From NCBI RefSeq assembly GCF_026151205.1, contig NC_087081.1, forward strand, positions 4,111,746 through 4,175,745: 64,000 bases of DNA, read 5' to 3'. The notes beneath the pieces are model-generated. The model was not told where the DNA came from. It saw only the letters and a program-made list of their open reading frames with translations, and ran no database searches. Position 1 is the stretch's first letter. Every line of letters starts with the position of its first letter. Below, piece after piece: positions 1-10,075 of the stretch. Made by a program: the position numbers and the translations under genes. The stretch comes from Bolinopsis microptera (lineage: Eukaryota > Ctenophora > Tentaculata > Lobata > Bolinopsidae).

Positions 1-956
1 ATCGTTTTTTATAATTTATATAACCGACCGGAAATTACACACGCTTAGACAGACAGAGAGACGATCAGACACACACACATTCTGGGATTATTAAGGTGAT
101 AATTAATTGAATTTTCAAATAAATTAAGAACCCCGATCTTATGCAGATATTTTATGCAAATATTTTAGTTCCCCCCCATAGCCTTTTTGACTAATACGCT
201 TTCTTAAATATTAAATTTTGAATAGCGAAGAATATTTTAGCTCTTTTTAAACTGGTATGAATTTGTAGTTAAAAATTAAAGGAAAATGAACCAATACGAA
301 AAAATCGTGTAACCCATTCAGAGAGCTAACTCTAACCTTGGGAGAATATAATGCAAAATATTCCAGGCATTTTGTAAGACACAGAATCTGTCAGAAAAAT
401 AGGAAAACAAATTAAAAAATTCTATAATTGAATGCAAAAATCAAACAATGGACAACTATGTGATTGCATTTGAGATATTAATTCCTATTATCCAGAAGGG
501 CATATACATATACGTATACCACAAGTAACCTCACAGAAACATCACAATAATGCGGCTACTGTTCCCTATCTGGACATTGCACTAATCCTGTATCTTGACA
601 TCTCGACGTTAAATTTAATTTAATGATGAATGTTGCAAGACGCCCCTCCTGATGGTTATTTGCTATAAACTAGCCGTCATAAATTATTGCATCAGTATCT
701 TGAATTGCGTAATATCTTTATACCTTATCGGTCATTATTTGACCAGAAGTTGTGTGAACATAAATAATTTTAAATGAACGCTCAAATGCATTCAAAACCA
801 TTAAAAGATGAGGCATTAGAAATTCAAACCTTTTAAATCTTTTTTGATACAGTAAGCAAGGAAAGAGATCGTTAAGCAGCAAAAATGTTATTATAATTTA
901 GTCCGATCATAGAAATTGAAATTGACTGAAAAAAACGTATTCATATTCTGAACGTT
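1..956. other. AT-rich non-coding stretch
   Basis: No ORF of note and no recognisable domain on either strand. At 721-744 the sequence TACCTTATCGGTCATTATTT resembles the terminal repeat of the pogo-like elements at 15.3 kb and 22.6 kb. No opposite end was found nearby, so it is probably a solo remnant. Confidence 0.5.
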
Positions 957-960
957 ATGA

Positions 961-1228
961 CATTAGGAAGGCACTCAGGAAAGCACTCAGAAAGGCGCTC
1001 AGGAAGGCACACAGGAAGGCACTCAAGAAGGCACTCAGGAAGGCACTCAGGAAGGCACTCAGGAAGGCACTCTGGAATGCACTCAGGAAGGCACTTAAGA
1101 AGGCACTTAAGAAGGCACTCAGGATTCAGGAAGGCACTCAGGAAGGCACTCAGGAAGGCACTCAGGTAGGCCCTCAGGAAGGCACTCAGGAAGCCGCTCA
1201 GGAAGCCGCTCAGGAAGCAGCTCCATTT
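961..1228. repeat. 12-bp tandem array
   Basis: About 22 degenerate copies of a 12-bp unit (GGAAGGCACTCA and variants; later units GGAAGCCGCTCA). Because 12 is a multiple of three it stays open and reads as repeated RHSG in one frame from an ATG at 957. The low-complexity peptide is best explained by the repeat, not by a gene. Confidence 0.9.
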
Positions 1229-1230
1229 AA

Positions 1231-1555
1231 GTGACCTTTGTTCATTTGTTGGTAACCCGCCGGGTGCCCCACATGCAAATCATTATCGTTAACCGTGACT
1301 AGTGTCTCCCCCTTTCAACAAAAATTATATAGACTTCATATTATTCAAAAAAATTGCACAAATTGAAATAGACTGCACGCAAGCTTAAAATGAAAAGGAG
1401 AACTTCGTATAATGTAACGATAAATGTTAAATGATGCCGACCCAGTCAATGCAATGTTCATTACGGCAAGCTTTTAGTAATAATCTTCATATTATATATA
1501 TAATATAATATATTGCAAATATTACTTGCATTCTTCACCGGGACCGGGACATGCT
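1231..1555. other. non-coding, nothing recognised
   Basis: AT-rich spacer with a short AT palindrome around 1490-1513. No gene seen. Confidence 0.5.
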
Positions 1556-2450
1556 CTATTAAAGTATTAATACTAGCATGGCAGGAACCCGTCTAACCCT
1601 TAAGTGCTGTCAAGACTCAAGAGACTAAAATAATTGATACCTATTTAATTCGCGTTTTTGACACCACTTGAGGGTCCAAATTTGGGGCACTAAAATTCTT
1701 ATTTCTTTGTAAATTTTTATTTTTTCGTGCTGATTTGAAGGCCATTTAAGCATTTGAACCAGTAACAAGAATTGCGCCCGTTGTTTCGTTTTGGCGGACG
1801 CTAGATTTCCATTTCACATTTCCTATAAATTTAAGTATAAGCTCCAATCAGCTCACTTCAATCTTCATGATAATAATATTGATAAATTATGCATCAAATA
1901 CGGGAAAAAATTCAGTTCAATTGCCGTAGAACTTAACTTGTATCTGTAATTCAAGAAATTATCAGCAAAGGTAAACTATATTCGTGTACACATCAATACA
2001 CTACGCGTGCCACGTACAAATTGGGCGTATTACCTAATAGTAATATTATACATTACATGCATCATATACATTAAAACACAGTCGCGCCGCGCATTCATAG
2101 ATCACAGGCTGTCTATGACTATACATCACATCTCCGCAAGCAATCCTCGCGCGCGCGCAACTTTTTGTTGCTTGGTAACGAACGGAAGTAAGAAACACGA
2201 CATACTCAGACCCACCTACTGCAATCTCCAAATCCACGTTTTTCTGCAAAAACCTCCATTCGTAACCTTTCACTATTGCCTTTTTTCAAAAGGGTGAAAA
2301 GGAAAAAATATTTAAGTTGTATATCTTTTACGGTTTTCGCGGAAAGTCGTGTTAAAGTTGATGCTGTGGTGTCAGTAAAATGGTACGAATATATATATAT
2401 ATATATATATATATCGTCTCGCTTTATATATAGTAAGATTAGAGTATCAC
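1556..2450 (+). repeat. Foldback-family single arm with a nested second family
   Basis: 1575-1765 and 2305-2440 match, in order, the right arm of the foldback at 16.2-17.3 kb (shared blocks: GCAGGAACCCGT, TTTTTGACACCACTTG, TGATTTGAAGGCCAT, GGTGTCAGTAAAATGGT, CGTCTCGCTTTATATATA). Between them, about 1785-2305, lies a shortened copy of the terminal part of the 23.8-25.7 kb palindrome (GGCGGACGCTAGATTTCCAT, then AAAAGGGTGAAA). The second family therefore probably inserted into the first. No coding sequence is convincing here. Confidence 0.65.
2389..2414. repeat. (AT)n microsatellite
   Basis: Perfect AT dinucleotide run within the foldback arm. The equivalent position in the 17.2 kb copy is a shorter AT run, so this tract belongs to the repeat family. 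Confidence 0.9.
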
Positions 2451-3053
2451 AGCATTTATCAGATACTTCAGTTTCTTCGCGTCTTGGCCCGATCATTAAC
2501 AAGGGGACTGTAAATCAAATATGTATTTTCCCGAGGAACTGATAATACTATAAGTATAATATAATAATAATACTATAACATTTTTTTTTATTGAAATCTT
2601 TCAATTATTATCATTAGAATTTATTACAATATCAATGTTGTATAGAATTTCTAAAAATGGACTAGAGAAACCAAAAAATGCCTTGACAAGTGTACAGCGA
2701 TGATAACAATCAGGGGACACCAATACACCCAAATAACCAAACAAAAGGCCTCGAGAGACCTGATGAAAAGTCGAGCAATTACATTGGGCCCCAAGTACAG
2801 AAGGAGAAAAATGGGCAAATAATATGAGCTGTGAACTTAGGAGGCATTTCTAGGTTTTTAAGAATAATTGCCACAACCCAAAAATTCTCAATTACAATTG
2901 GCTGATTTGTAATATTTCCAATGGAATGAAGTTTTAACGATAAAATTTAAATAATTGAATATAAAAGACTAAATCAAAATTGTATCCGAATAAAGCAAAA
3001 ATGCGTGATGAGTACCTCAAAAAAAATAAAAACAAAAATAATAGAGAAATACA

Positions 3054-3989
3054 CTACCCGTAGTCAGGAGAAAAAGAATTGTCAGGATCTGAACTAGGGT
3101 CAATATCTACAGATGCAGTACAAACATGTTCCTTCCAGATGTGTTTAATAAGTTCTGTTTTAAACACACCTGGTCTGATAATCTCTCGAAGGGAAAGTGG
3201 AAGTCGGTTCCAAGTGAGATGAGCTCGATAAAAGTAAGATTTAGATATAGCTGAGCCAGGTGGAATTGAAGATATTACTGATAAGTGATCAAGATGTGAG
3301 CTTCTCAGTCGGCTTGACCCGGAGAAGGAAGTAAGGTACTGAGGCAGAGTGGTGCATGGGTGGTATTGATGCACTAGGGAATGAAAGAACTTGAGATCAT
3401 GGTAATCAAACCTGTACTTTAGGGGCAGAATATTTAACTGTTTACAATGGGCATTATAGATTTCCTCTACACTATAGCTTACACCGTAATCATTACGAAT
3501 CCATTTGAGGGCCCTTTTCTGCAATCCTTCAAGCCTATTGATAGTGCTACTGGACGCTGGTCGCCAAATGATGGGACAGTGTTCGAATATTGAGCGTACA
3601 AGAGTAAGATACAAGACTCTTCTCTTGTTCAGATCATTAATAAAATGACAATTTCTCTTAAGCATGCCAAATTTTTGGTTAGCTTTACCATATAGAGCAT
3701 CGGCCTGGCTATTAAAATTTAGATTAGACGTCATGATTATGCCTAAATCTTTTTCAGAATCTGTATAATCAAGAAGAGTTTGGCCCATAGAGTAAGTGTA
3801 ACGTGTAAATGGTAAAATGCCATCTAAGGGAGACCACCTCTTAAGTATAGCTAAGACCTTACATTTATCAGGATGAAACTTCATCTTATTAGTTCTTGCC
3901 CATGTCATGAGATAATTAATATCGCTTTGAAGTATATCTTCGGAATTTCGCTGGATTGTACAACTTTCGTCTTGGTAGATTCCAAACAC
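3054..3989 (-). pseudogene. LINE reverse transcriptase, thumb and C-terminal part
   Basis: About 300 residues. NKMKFHPDKCKVLAI follows the YADD box in CR1-type RTs. The later blocks KDLGIIMTSNLNF, KRRVLYLTLVRSIFEHC and GLQKRALKWI are the usual C-terminal signatures, ending with LSLREIIRPGVFKTELIKH. The first residues come from the repeat unit that interrupts the gene (junction near 3975), so the apparent start is not real. No integrity problems are visible between 3940 and 3054. This is the longest intact part of this LINE copy. Confidence 0.85.
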
Positions 3990-4722
3990 AAGGAAATTTT
4001 CCTTCTGGTTGGTAATATACTCAATGATGGGAGTATAGTGTATTGGCTATGCCCCGCTTACTAGTTTAGCTCTTTCTAGTCCCCTGCTACACGGCATGTA
4101 AACAGGGATTGGCTAGTTAGAGGCGGTCCGTGTAGGCCTTACACTGTGCTTTCAGCAATACTCATAAGTATTTCCGTGGCTGTGGTTGCAATGCGCCTAG
4201 TCTACTGGAATGATTCTTCGGAATTTCGCTGGATTGTACAACTTTCGTCTTGGTAGATTCCAAACACAAGGAAATTTTCCTTCTGGTTGGTAATATACTC
4301 AATGATGGGAGTATAGTGTATTGGCTATGCCCCGCTTACTAGTTTAGCTCTTTCTAGTCCCCTGCTACACGGCATGTAAACAGGGATTGGCTAGTTAGAG
4401 GCGGTCCGTGTAGGCCTTACACTGTGCTTTCAGCAATACTCATAAGTATTTCCGTGGCTGTGGTTGCAATGCGCCTAGTCTACTGGAATGATTCTTCGGA
4501 ATTTCGCTGGATTGTACAACTTTCGTCTTGGTAGATTCCAAACACAAGGAAATTTTCCTTCTGGTTGGTAATATACTCAATGATGGGAGTATAGTGTATT
4601 GGCTATGCCCCGCTTACTAGTTTAGCTCTTTCTAGTCCCCTGCTACATGGCATGTAAACAGGGATTGGCTAGTTAGAGGCGGTCCGTGTAGGCCTTACAC
4701 TGTGCTTTCAGCAATACTCATA
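3937..4722. repeat. 278-bp tandem array, ~2.8 copies, inside a LINE
   Basis: TCTTCGGAATTTCGCTGG begins at 3937, 4215 and 4493, giving an exact 278-bp period with almost no divergence. Each unit contains about 35 bp of LINE RT sequence, a ~200-bp element starting CTTGGTAGATTCC and ending CAATACTCATA, and about 48 bp absent from the last unit. The 200-bp part recurs alone at 31,529-31,728, so it is a dispersed element. The array probably arose by tandem duplication after that element inserted. Confidence 0.9.
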
Positions 4723-4734
4723 TGGTGGTCTTCC

Positions 4735-5259
4735 TCTTGGGATATCTCTCTCCAAATTTTAGTATCGCATCAGCGTATAAAAGGATATTAGTGCCCTGAG
4801 AAAGTCCAGAATATATATCATTTATGAAAAGAACAAAAAGTGTTTGGGTCCGATTATTGACCCTTGAGGAACACCTGACAACACCGGTAAGGTTGCAGAG
4901 ATAGCCCCATTAACAACTACACATTGCTGACGTCCGGAGAGGTAACTTTTCATAAATTGGAGAAGCATTCCATCGATGTTATAATAAAATTTTAGCTTGT
5001 ATAGTATTAGGTCGTGGTTAACGGAATCGAATGCTTTGGCAAAATCGAAGTAAACAATATCAGATCTAATGTTCTTGTTAAGAGAGAGGGATAGGCTATC
5101 GCAGAATTCAACCATCTGAGTTGCACAAGATTTGTGAGGCATGAAACCATGTTGACGAATAATAATACTATAACATAATAATAATACTATAACATAATAC
5201 ATAATACAATCTCTGTCCAACTCTCCCTGGCATCTGCAAACTATTACAAGCAATCCCAT
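4735..5259 (-). pseudogene. LINE reverse transcriptase, palm/finger part (frameshifted)
   Basis: Shows the RT motifs FDFAKAFDSVNHDL (catalytic Asp block), YLSGRQQCVVVNG and SGVPQGSIIGP. Near 4822 the frame is lost, and the next frame continues with NDIYSGLSQG and LLYADAIL, where YADD has become YADA. The second catalytic aspartate is therefore missing, and the copy is dead by frameshift and substitution. The N-terminal 40 residues of the open frame come from an AT-rich microsatellite-like stretch (5160-5220) and are unlikely to be original. It continues as the C-terminal piece at 3054-3989 beyond the tandem array. Confidence 0.8.
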
Positions 5260-5264
5260 ACGAT

Positions 5265-7290
5265 AAAATGAAACTATTTTGCAGTAAACACGTTAACATT
5301 GCCAAGGAGCGGTATTACAAAAAACAATTTGAAAAATATCAGGACTGTTCCAAAAAACAATGGGAGATAATTAACGGCCTGCTAAACAGAAAAAAGACGG
5401 GGATCTGATCAAATCAGATTGAGGGATACTGACGGGACGATCTTGAGTACTAACTCGGCAGTCGCTGAAAAGTTCAATGGCTACTTTTCCAGCATCGCAG
5501 CCAACATCAAGTCTCAGATCAGTTCCCGACAGACCTTCGATCCTGGGGGGTTCCAGGAGTATCTGACCGGGTCATGTCCAACGTCTATCTACCTCGAACC
5601 TACTGGGCCCACCGAGATTCATAGAATTATTATTGGCCTAAAAAATAAGGCAACTCTCGATTCAAAGATTGAGCCCTTGAAAATAGCCAGCACATGCCAA
5701 AATTTTTTATGCGCCTTAGCAAAAGTAGTTAACACATCTTTTGTAGAGGGAGCTTTCCCTAAAGCTTTGAAAACGGCAAAAGTTACACCTATACACAAAG
5801 GAGGTTGTAAACTCGACGTAGCGAATTATAGACCTATTTCGCTTCTGGGCTCGTTCTCAAAAATTTATGAAAAACTAATGCACAGACGCGTTTTAGAATT
5901 TCTCGACAAGAATAACTCTCTATTCGAGAATCAGTACGGATTCCGACCAGGAAGATCATGTGAGCACGCACTTCTCAATGCTCAGAGCTCTATTCTGCAT
6001 TCTCTAAATAAGAACCAAATAGCACTTTTATTACTTTTAGACTATAGCAAGGCATTTGACGTCCTAGATCACGCGACATTACTCAGGAAACTTGAGCATT
6101 ACGGTATTCGTGGCATTGCGTTGAAATGGTTCGAATCATACCTCAGTGGTCGCAGTCAATTTGTTTCCCTATACGGCTCCAATTCATCATTAGAATCTAT
6201 GATATACGGTGTTCCACAAGGGAGCATATTAGGCCCCCTGCTTTTTGTCATATATATCAATGACTTACCAGGAATCAGTAACCTAGCTAAATTTATATTA
6301 TACGCAGACGACGCAAACATTATTATCACCGGATCAAATGTACAAGACATTATATCCAAAGTAAACCACCTCACTGACGTGTTGATAAAATGGGTTAACT
6401 CGAACGGCCTAGCTCTTAATCTGAAGAAGACTTGCTATATGGTATTTTCAAAAAGACGGGTAGATCTATCGTCTCTACAAGTAAGTATCGACAACTCTCC
6501 TATAGAACGCAAAACGGAGGCCAGGTTTTTAGGAGTTATCGTCGACGACAAACTAAAATGGGCCAGCCACATCCGAGCCGTCAAAACAAAAATGTCACGG
6601 TTTATAGGTATTATGTTCAAAATAAAACGCAAATTACCAATCAAAGCACGCTTACAGATCTTCCAAAGTTTTGTACAATCTCACTTAAATTTCTGTTCAC
6701 TAGTTTGGGGCTTTGCTGCAAAATCCCATATTGAATCACTGTTCACTAAACAAAAGCAGGGAATACGAGCAGTTATGCCGGGCTACGTGAATTACTATTA
6801 CAACTACAAGGACGGTAAGCTTCCGGATCATACTAAAACTACGTTTAAAGAGTACGAAATATTATCTGTACACGGGGTCATCATAAAAAATGCTCTGACT
6901 CTGATGCACAAGATAACTTACATGCCTGGCCTTCTGCCGTCGTCGATAAAAGATTTATTTCCTCCCGATATACCAAAGTATGGCACGTCTTATGACGACA
7001 ATATCGACTGGCTAACAACGTACTCTCAACCAGATCTACGCGCTAGTGTTCTGTATAAAGGTCCTATATTAGCTATTACCGAGCACAACATTAGTCGCAT
7101 AACTTGCCCATCTAGCATTTTCTCAATAAGCATATATAAGAAATCAGCGAAGCGTGTAATGATAGAACTACAAAGCTCAGGAAACGATGAAGAATGGCCA
7201 CCTTTTCTGTTACATAATTTACCCGGGCTACGTAAATCGACAAGATCAGGCACACAACAAATCAACTACCGAGAATAAACTAAGGAATAA
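5265..7290 (+). mobile_element. CR1/Jockey-like LINE, 5' truncated, plus strand
   Basis: The element starts within the region preceding the RT. From about 5275 one frame reads YYKKQFEKYQ and KKQWEIINGLLN, then hits a stop near 5407, and the long ORF begins in another frame. The endonuclease domain is absent. The 3' non-coding region follows 7278, and its end is not clear. The copy is much better preserved than the other LINE fragments in the window. Confidence 0.85.
5419..7278 (+). CDS. LINE ORF2 fragment: reverse transcriptase
   Basis: Open frame of 619 codons encoding an RNA-dependent DNA polymerase that would copy the element RNA at the target site. RT blocks in order: ANYRPISLLGSFSKI (about residue 140), QYGFRPGRSCEHAL, LLDYSKAFDVLDHATLL (first catalytic Asp, near 215), YLSGRSQFV, YGVPQGSILGPLLF, and LYADDANIII (YADD, near residue 297), then a thumb region ending GVIVDDKLKW. 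All three catalytic aspartates are present. The endonuclease that normally precedes RT is missing, so the copy is truncated and cannot be autonomous. The upstream 140 bp carries the same protein in another frame, so the ATG used here is only the first in the open frame and probably not the original start. RT identity is certain; the CR1/Jockey clade is a judgement. Confidence 0.9.
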   Translation: MRDTDGTILSTNSAVAEKFNGYFSSIAANIKSQISSRQTFDPGGFQEYLTGSCPTSIYLEPTGPTEIHRIIIGLKNKATLDSKIEPLKIASTCQNFLCALAKVVNTSFVEGAFPKALKTAKVTPIHKGGCKLDVANYRPISLLGSFSKIYEKLMHRRVLEFLDKNNSLFENQYGFRPGRSCEHALLNAQSSILHSLNKNQIALLLLLDYSKAFDVLDHATLLRKLEHYGIRGIALKWFESYLSGRSQFVSLYGSNSSLESMIYGVPQGSILGPLLFVIYINDLPGISNLAKFILYADDANIIITGSNVQDIISKVNHLTDVLIKWVNSNGLALNLKKTCYMVFSKRRVDLSSLQVSIDNSPIERKTEARFLGVIVDDKLKWASHIRAVKTKMSRFIGIMFKIKRKLPIKARLQIFQSFVQSHLNFCSLVWGFAAKSHIESLFTKQKQGIRAVMPGYVNYYYNYKDGKLPDHTKTTFKEYEILSVHGVIIKNALTLMHKITYMPGLLPSSIKDLFPPDIPKYGTSYDDNIDWLTTYSQPDLRASVLYKGPILAITEHNISRITCPSSIFSISIYKKSAKRVMIELQSSGNDEEWPPFLLHNLPGLRKSTRSGTQQINYRE

Positions 7291-7724
7291 ATAAAACCAG
7301 ACGGTTAGCACACTAGTCACTATCAACCATATGCCACTTTTTTCACTGCCCATTCACTGTCATATTAATAGCATCATATAGATAGCGCTAGCAGGTGCTG
7401 ATAAGACATGGGCTCAGTTATTCTTTTTTGTTTTAACCTCAAGTAGCTTATAAAACAGTGCGTGTGATCATCTGTCGTATCAAATCAAATTATTTGTCAC
7501 TATATGTTAATAGATCATGATATACAAGTTTTAATTTTTAAAGCTTCTGTTTTTGTTTTTAATGAATAGACGTAATCAACATTTTCAATTTTCATATTCA
7601 CGCATATTAAATAAAACTATATTGTTATGTATTATATTATTTTGTAAACATTGGCCGGGTACCAAAAACCGGTCCCCAAACAAACAAACATCACCAAGAA
7701 GAACTTTAGGAACTGGGCATGTCC
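7291..7724. other. LINE 3' region and spacer, no gene
   Basis: AT-rich, with an AATAAATAAAA signal-like stretch just after the RT stop (7286-7296). No other coding or repeat signal recognised before the satellite begins. Confidence 0.45.
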
Positions 7725-8697
7725 ATTATAATATCTCCATATAGCAACGGAACTAATTCTGGGCACATGATCTCCATAGCAACGGAACTAATTCTGGGCA
7801 CATGATCTCCATAGCAACGGAACTAATTCTGGGCACATGATCTCCATAGCAACGGAACTAATTCTGGGCACATGATCTCCATAGCAACGGAACTAATTCT
7901 GGGCACATGATCTCCATAGCAACGGAACTAATTCTGGGCACATGATCTCCATAGCAACGGAACTAATTCTGGTCACGTAATCTCCATAGCAACGGAACTA
8001 ATTCTGGGCACATGATCTCCATAGCAACGGAACTAATTCTGGGCACATGATCTCCATAGCAACGGAACTAATTCTGGGCACATGATCTCCATAGCAACGG
8101 AACTAATTCTGGTCACGTAATCTCCATAGCAATGGAACTAATTCTGGACACATGATCTCCATAGCAACGGAACTAATTCTGGGCACGTGATCTCCATAGC
8201 AACGGAACTAATTCTGGGCACATGATCTCCATAGCAACGGAACTAATTCTGGACACATGATCTCCATAGCAACGGAACTAATTCTGGACACATGATCTCC
8301 ATAGCAATGGAACTAATTCTGGTCACGTAATCTCCATAGCAACAGAACTAATTCTGGGCACATGATCTCCATAGCAACGGAACTAATTCTGGTCACGTGA
8401 TCTCCATAGCAACGGAACTAATTCTGGGCACATGATCTCCATAGCAACGCGGAACTAATTCTGGGCACATGATCTCCATAGCAACGGAACTAATTCTGGG
8501 CACATGATCTCCATAGCAACGGAACTAATTCTGGGCACATGATCTCCATAGAAACGGAACTAATTCTGGGCACGTGATCTCCATAGCAACGCCAACGGAA
8601 CTAATTCTGGGCACATGATCTCCATAGCAACGGAACTAAATCTGGTCACGTGATCTCCATAGCAACGGAACTAATTCTGGTCCCGTGATCTCCCTGT
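7725..8697. repeat. 35-bp satellite array, first block
   Basis: About 28 head-to-tail copies of a 35-bp unit. Landmarks per unit are ATCTCCATAGCAACGGAACT, AATTCTGG and a variable G/TCACATG/CACGTGA. Most units differ by one or two bases, with a few small insertions (8448, 8591). Units alternate between CACATGA and CACGTGA/CACGTAA, and each carries CCATAGCAAC, half of an X-box palindrome. The block ends where a LINE fragment begins at 8698 and resumes at 9107. Confidence 0.95.
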
Positions 8698-9106
8698 TGA
8701 TACTTTCGTACGAGCAGCTAGACTCCGATGGTTTGGCCATGTGGTGAGGATGCCAGAAGAAAGAATACCCAACTATCTTCTGTACTGGATCCCAATGCAT
8801 GGTAAAAGGTCAAGAGGTAGACCTCGGAAAAACTGGTTGTCATGTGTCCGGGAGGATGCAGCAATCTTCACAGGTGTCGCGAGAACATCTCGATAGAAGA
8901 TGCAGAACAACAAGCTACAGAGGTTTAAAAAGCGCCGAAAAAGCGCCCAATAAGCGATTATCAGCACCGATAATAAAATTTCGTTTATGGCAACTTGCCG
9001 CTACAGACAGGGTTCACTGGAGAGGTCTAATACACCGGAGAAAGGAGTTACTATTTGGTACAGGCCACTCCAACGACTAGGAGGAGACCTTCTCAAGTAC
9101 AAGTAA
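8698..9106 (+). pseudogene. RTE-like LINE C-terminal fragment inside the satellite
   Basis: Reads ARLRWFGHVVRMPEERIPNY and GKRSRGRPRKNWLSCVRED, the conserved C-terminal tail of RTE-like LINE reverse transcriptases, and later DRVHWRGLIHRR, also part of that tail. It is interrupted at 8922-8999 by a small transposon. Satellite units continue on both sides (to 8697 and from 9107), so the LINE piece inserted into, or was captured by, the array. Only the last ~100 codons of the LINE are present. Confidence 0.75.
8922..8999. mobile_element. Short MITE derivative with 8-bp target duplication
   Basis: Flanked by the direct repeat GCTACAGA at 8914-8921 and 9000-9007. The 78-bp insert ends ...ATAAAATTTCGTTTATGGCAACTTGCC and shares AGCGCCGAAAAAGCGCCC and GCGATTATCAGC with the 158-bp palindromic element at 33,354-33,511. 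It lacks most of the left half, so it is an internally or left-deleted relative. An 8-bp duplication is typical of hAT-type elements. Confidence 0.8.
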
Positions 9107-9225
9107 GCATGATCTCCATGCATAGCAACGGAACTAATTCTGGTCACGTGATCTCCATAGCAACGGAACTAAATCTGGTCACGTGATCTCCATAGAAACG
9201 GAACTAATTCTGGTCACGTGATCAC
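9107..9225. repeat. 35-bp satellite array, second block
   Basis: Three further units of the same satellite, all of the CACGTGATCTCC type, after the LINE insertion. Confidence 0.9.
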
Positions 9226-9955
9226 TTTAATGGGAACAGATTATAGTCAGACGCACATCCCTACTAATAATAATGCATTTCAACTTTATAACTGTATAGC
9301 AAGGAGGACTAGGGAGGTCCATTAGCAGAACTTCACAGCTTACACCAATAATTCTCTTTCCACTATCACACTAGTATCATTATATTTGGTCATAGAACAG
9401 ACAAGGTAAGTCGGTGGGCGCCGGTCTGGCGACAAGGCTGCAGTTATCCCGTGACACGTTCCGGTCATTGCACAGCCATGCTGACCGTGCTTGGTACTAA
9501 TCTGTTACCTTATACAGTCACGTTTCATAAAGATATACCTGCATTACACACCGAATACATTTCCTAGCAAAACGAAATGGATTAGGTGATAGTAAAATTA
9601 AATCTGTAATTATTTCTACTTAACATAATTACAATATTCAATAGTATAACAATTATTTATAGAATAATCAATATTCAATAGTAGTAGTATGGTAAATTAA
9701 TAATTCTATCGATCAAATTACATTAGTACAGTATAGTTACAGATTAAGTTTCTCTTATGCAATTATAATACTTATAATTATAGTAGAGGCTCTTACGGGC
9801 AAAACACAAGAAAACGTGATCTTTGGATATCATACAATCTTATTATCGTTTCATGAACAATTCGTTGAACAAAACTGAAAGCACGCACAAATTTGGGAAT
9901 TTATTTTTTACATCCTCTTAATTATTGGACCGCCTTTATCAATTTACAACTATAC
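9226..9955. other. non-coding spacer
   Basis: AT-rich with no gene or repeat recognised. Its last five bases (CTATT, 9956-9960) are the left target duplication of the LTR element. Confidence 0.5.
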
Positions 9956-9960
9956 CTATT

Positions 9961-10075
9961 TGTTATATATTGATATATGATTTTATATTGTTAACTAATC
10001 ATACTAATAGCCTTTAGGTTTTAGGAAGTGATCGTTTCAATTGTTCATCACTGATAAGAACCCCGGAACACAACA
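9961..10075 (+). repeat. 5' LTR (115 bp)
   Basis: Starts TGTTATATATTGATATATGA and ends GGAACACAACA, with TG...CA termini. It appears identical to 15022-15136. It contains AT-rich TATA-like sequence in its first 30 bp. At 115 bp it is unusually short for a gypsy LTR. Confidence 0.95.

Larger units (their letters stand above)
2580..5262 (-). mobile_element. CR1/Jockey-like LINE, broken, minus strand
   Basis: Reverse-transcriptase coding sequence runs from about 5259 down to 3054 on the minus strand, followed by about 470 bp of non-coding 3' region ending near a T-rich run (A-rich on the element strand) at 2581. The RT is split: the N-terminal piece reads to the YADD region, then is interrupted by a 278-bp tandem array, then continues into the C-terminal domain. 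There is no endonuclease or ORF1 upstream, so the copy is 5' truncated. The clade is judged from the FAKAFDSVNH, GVPQGS and KMKFHPDKCKVL motifs. It lies tail-to-tail with nothing, but head-to-head with the plus-strand LINE that starts near 5265. Confidence 0.8.

Noticed and set aside
957..1169. RHSG-repeat peptide starting at an ATG
   Set aside because: The 12-bp unit keeps any frame open; there is no non-repeat coding sequence and no domain.
6156..6374. Antisense frames within the 5.4-7.3 kb LINE
   Set aside because: They are shadows of the reverse-transcriptase frame.
7725..9225. Possible CRISPR array (regular 35-bp repeats)
   Set aside because: Units are contiguous without unique spacers, and the context is eukaryotic; it is a satellite.
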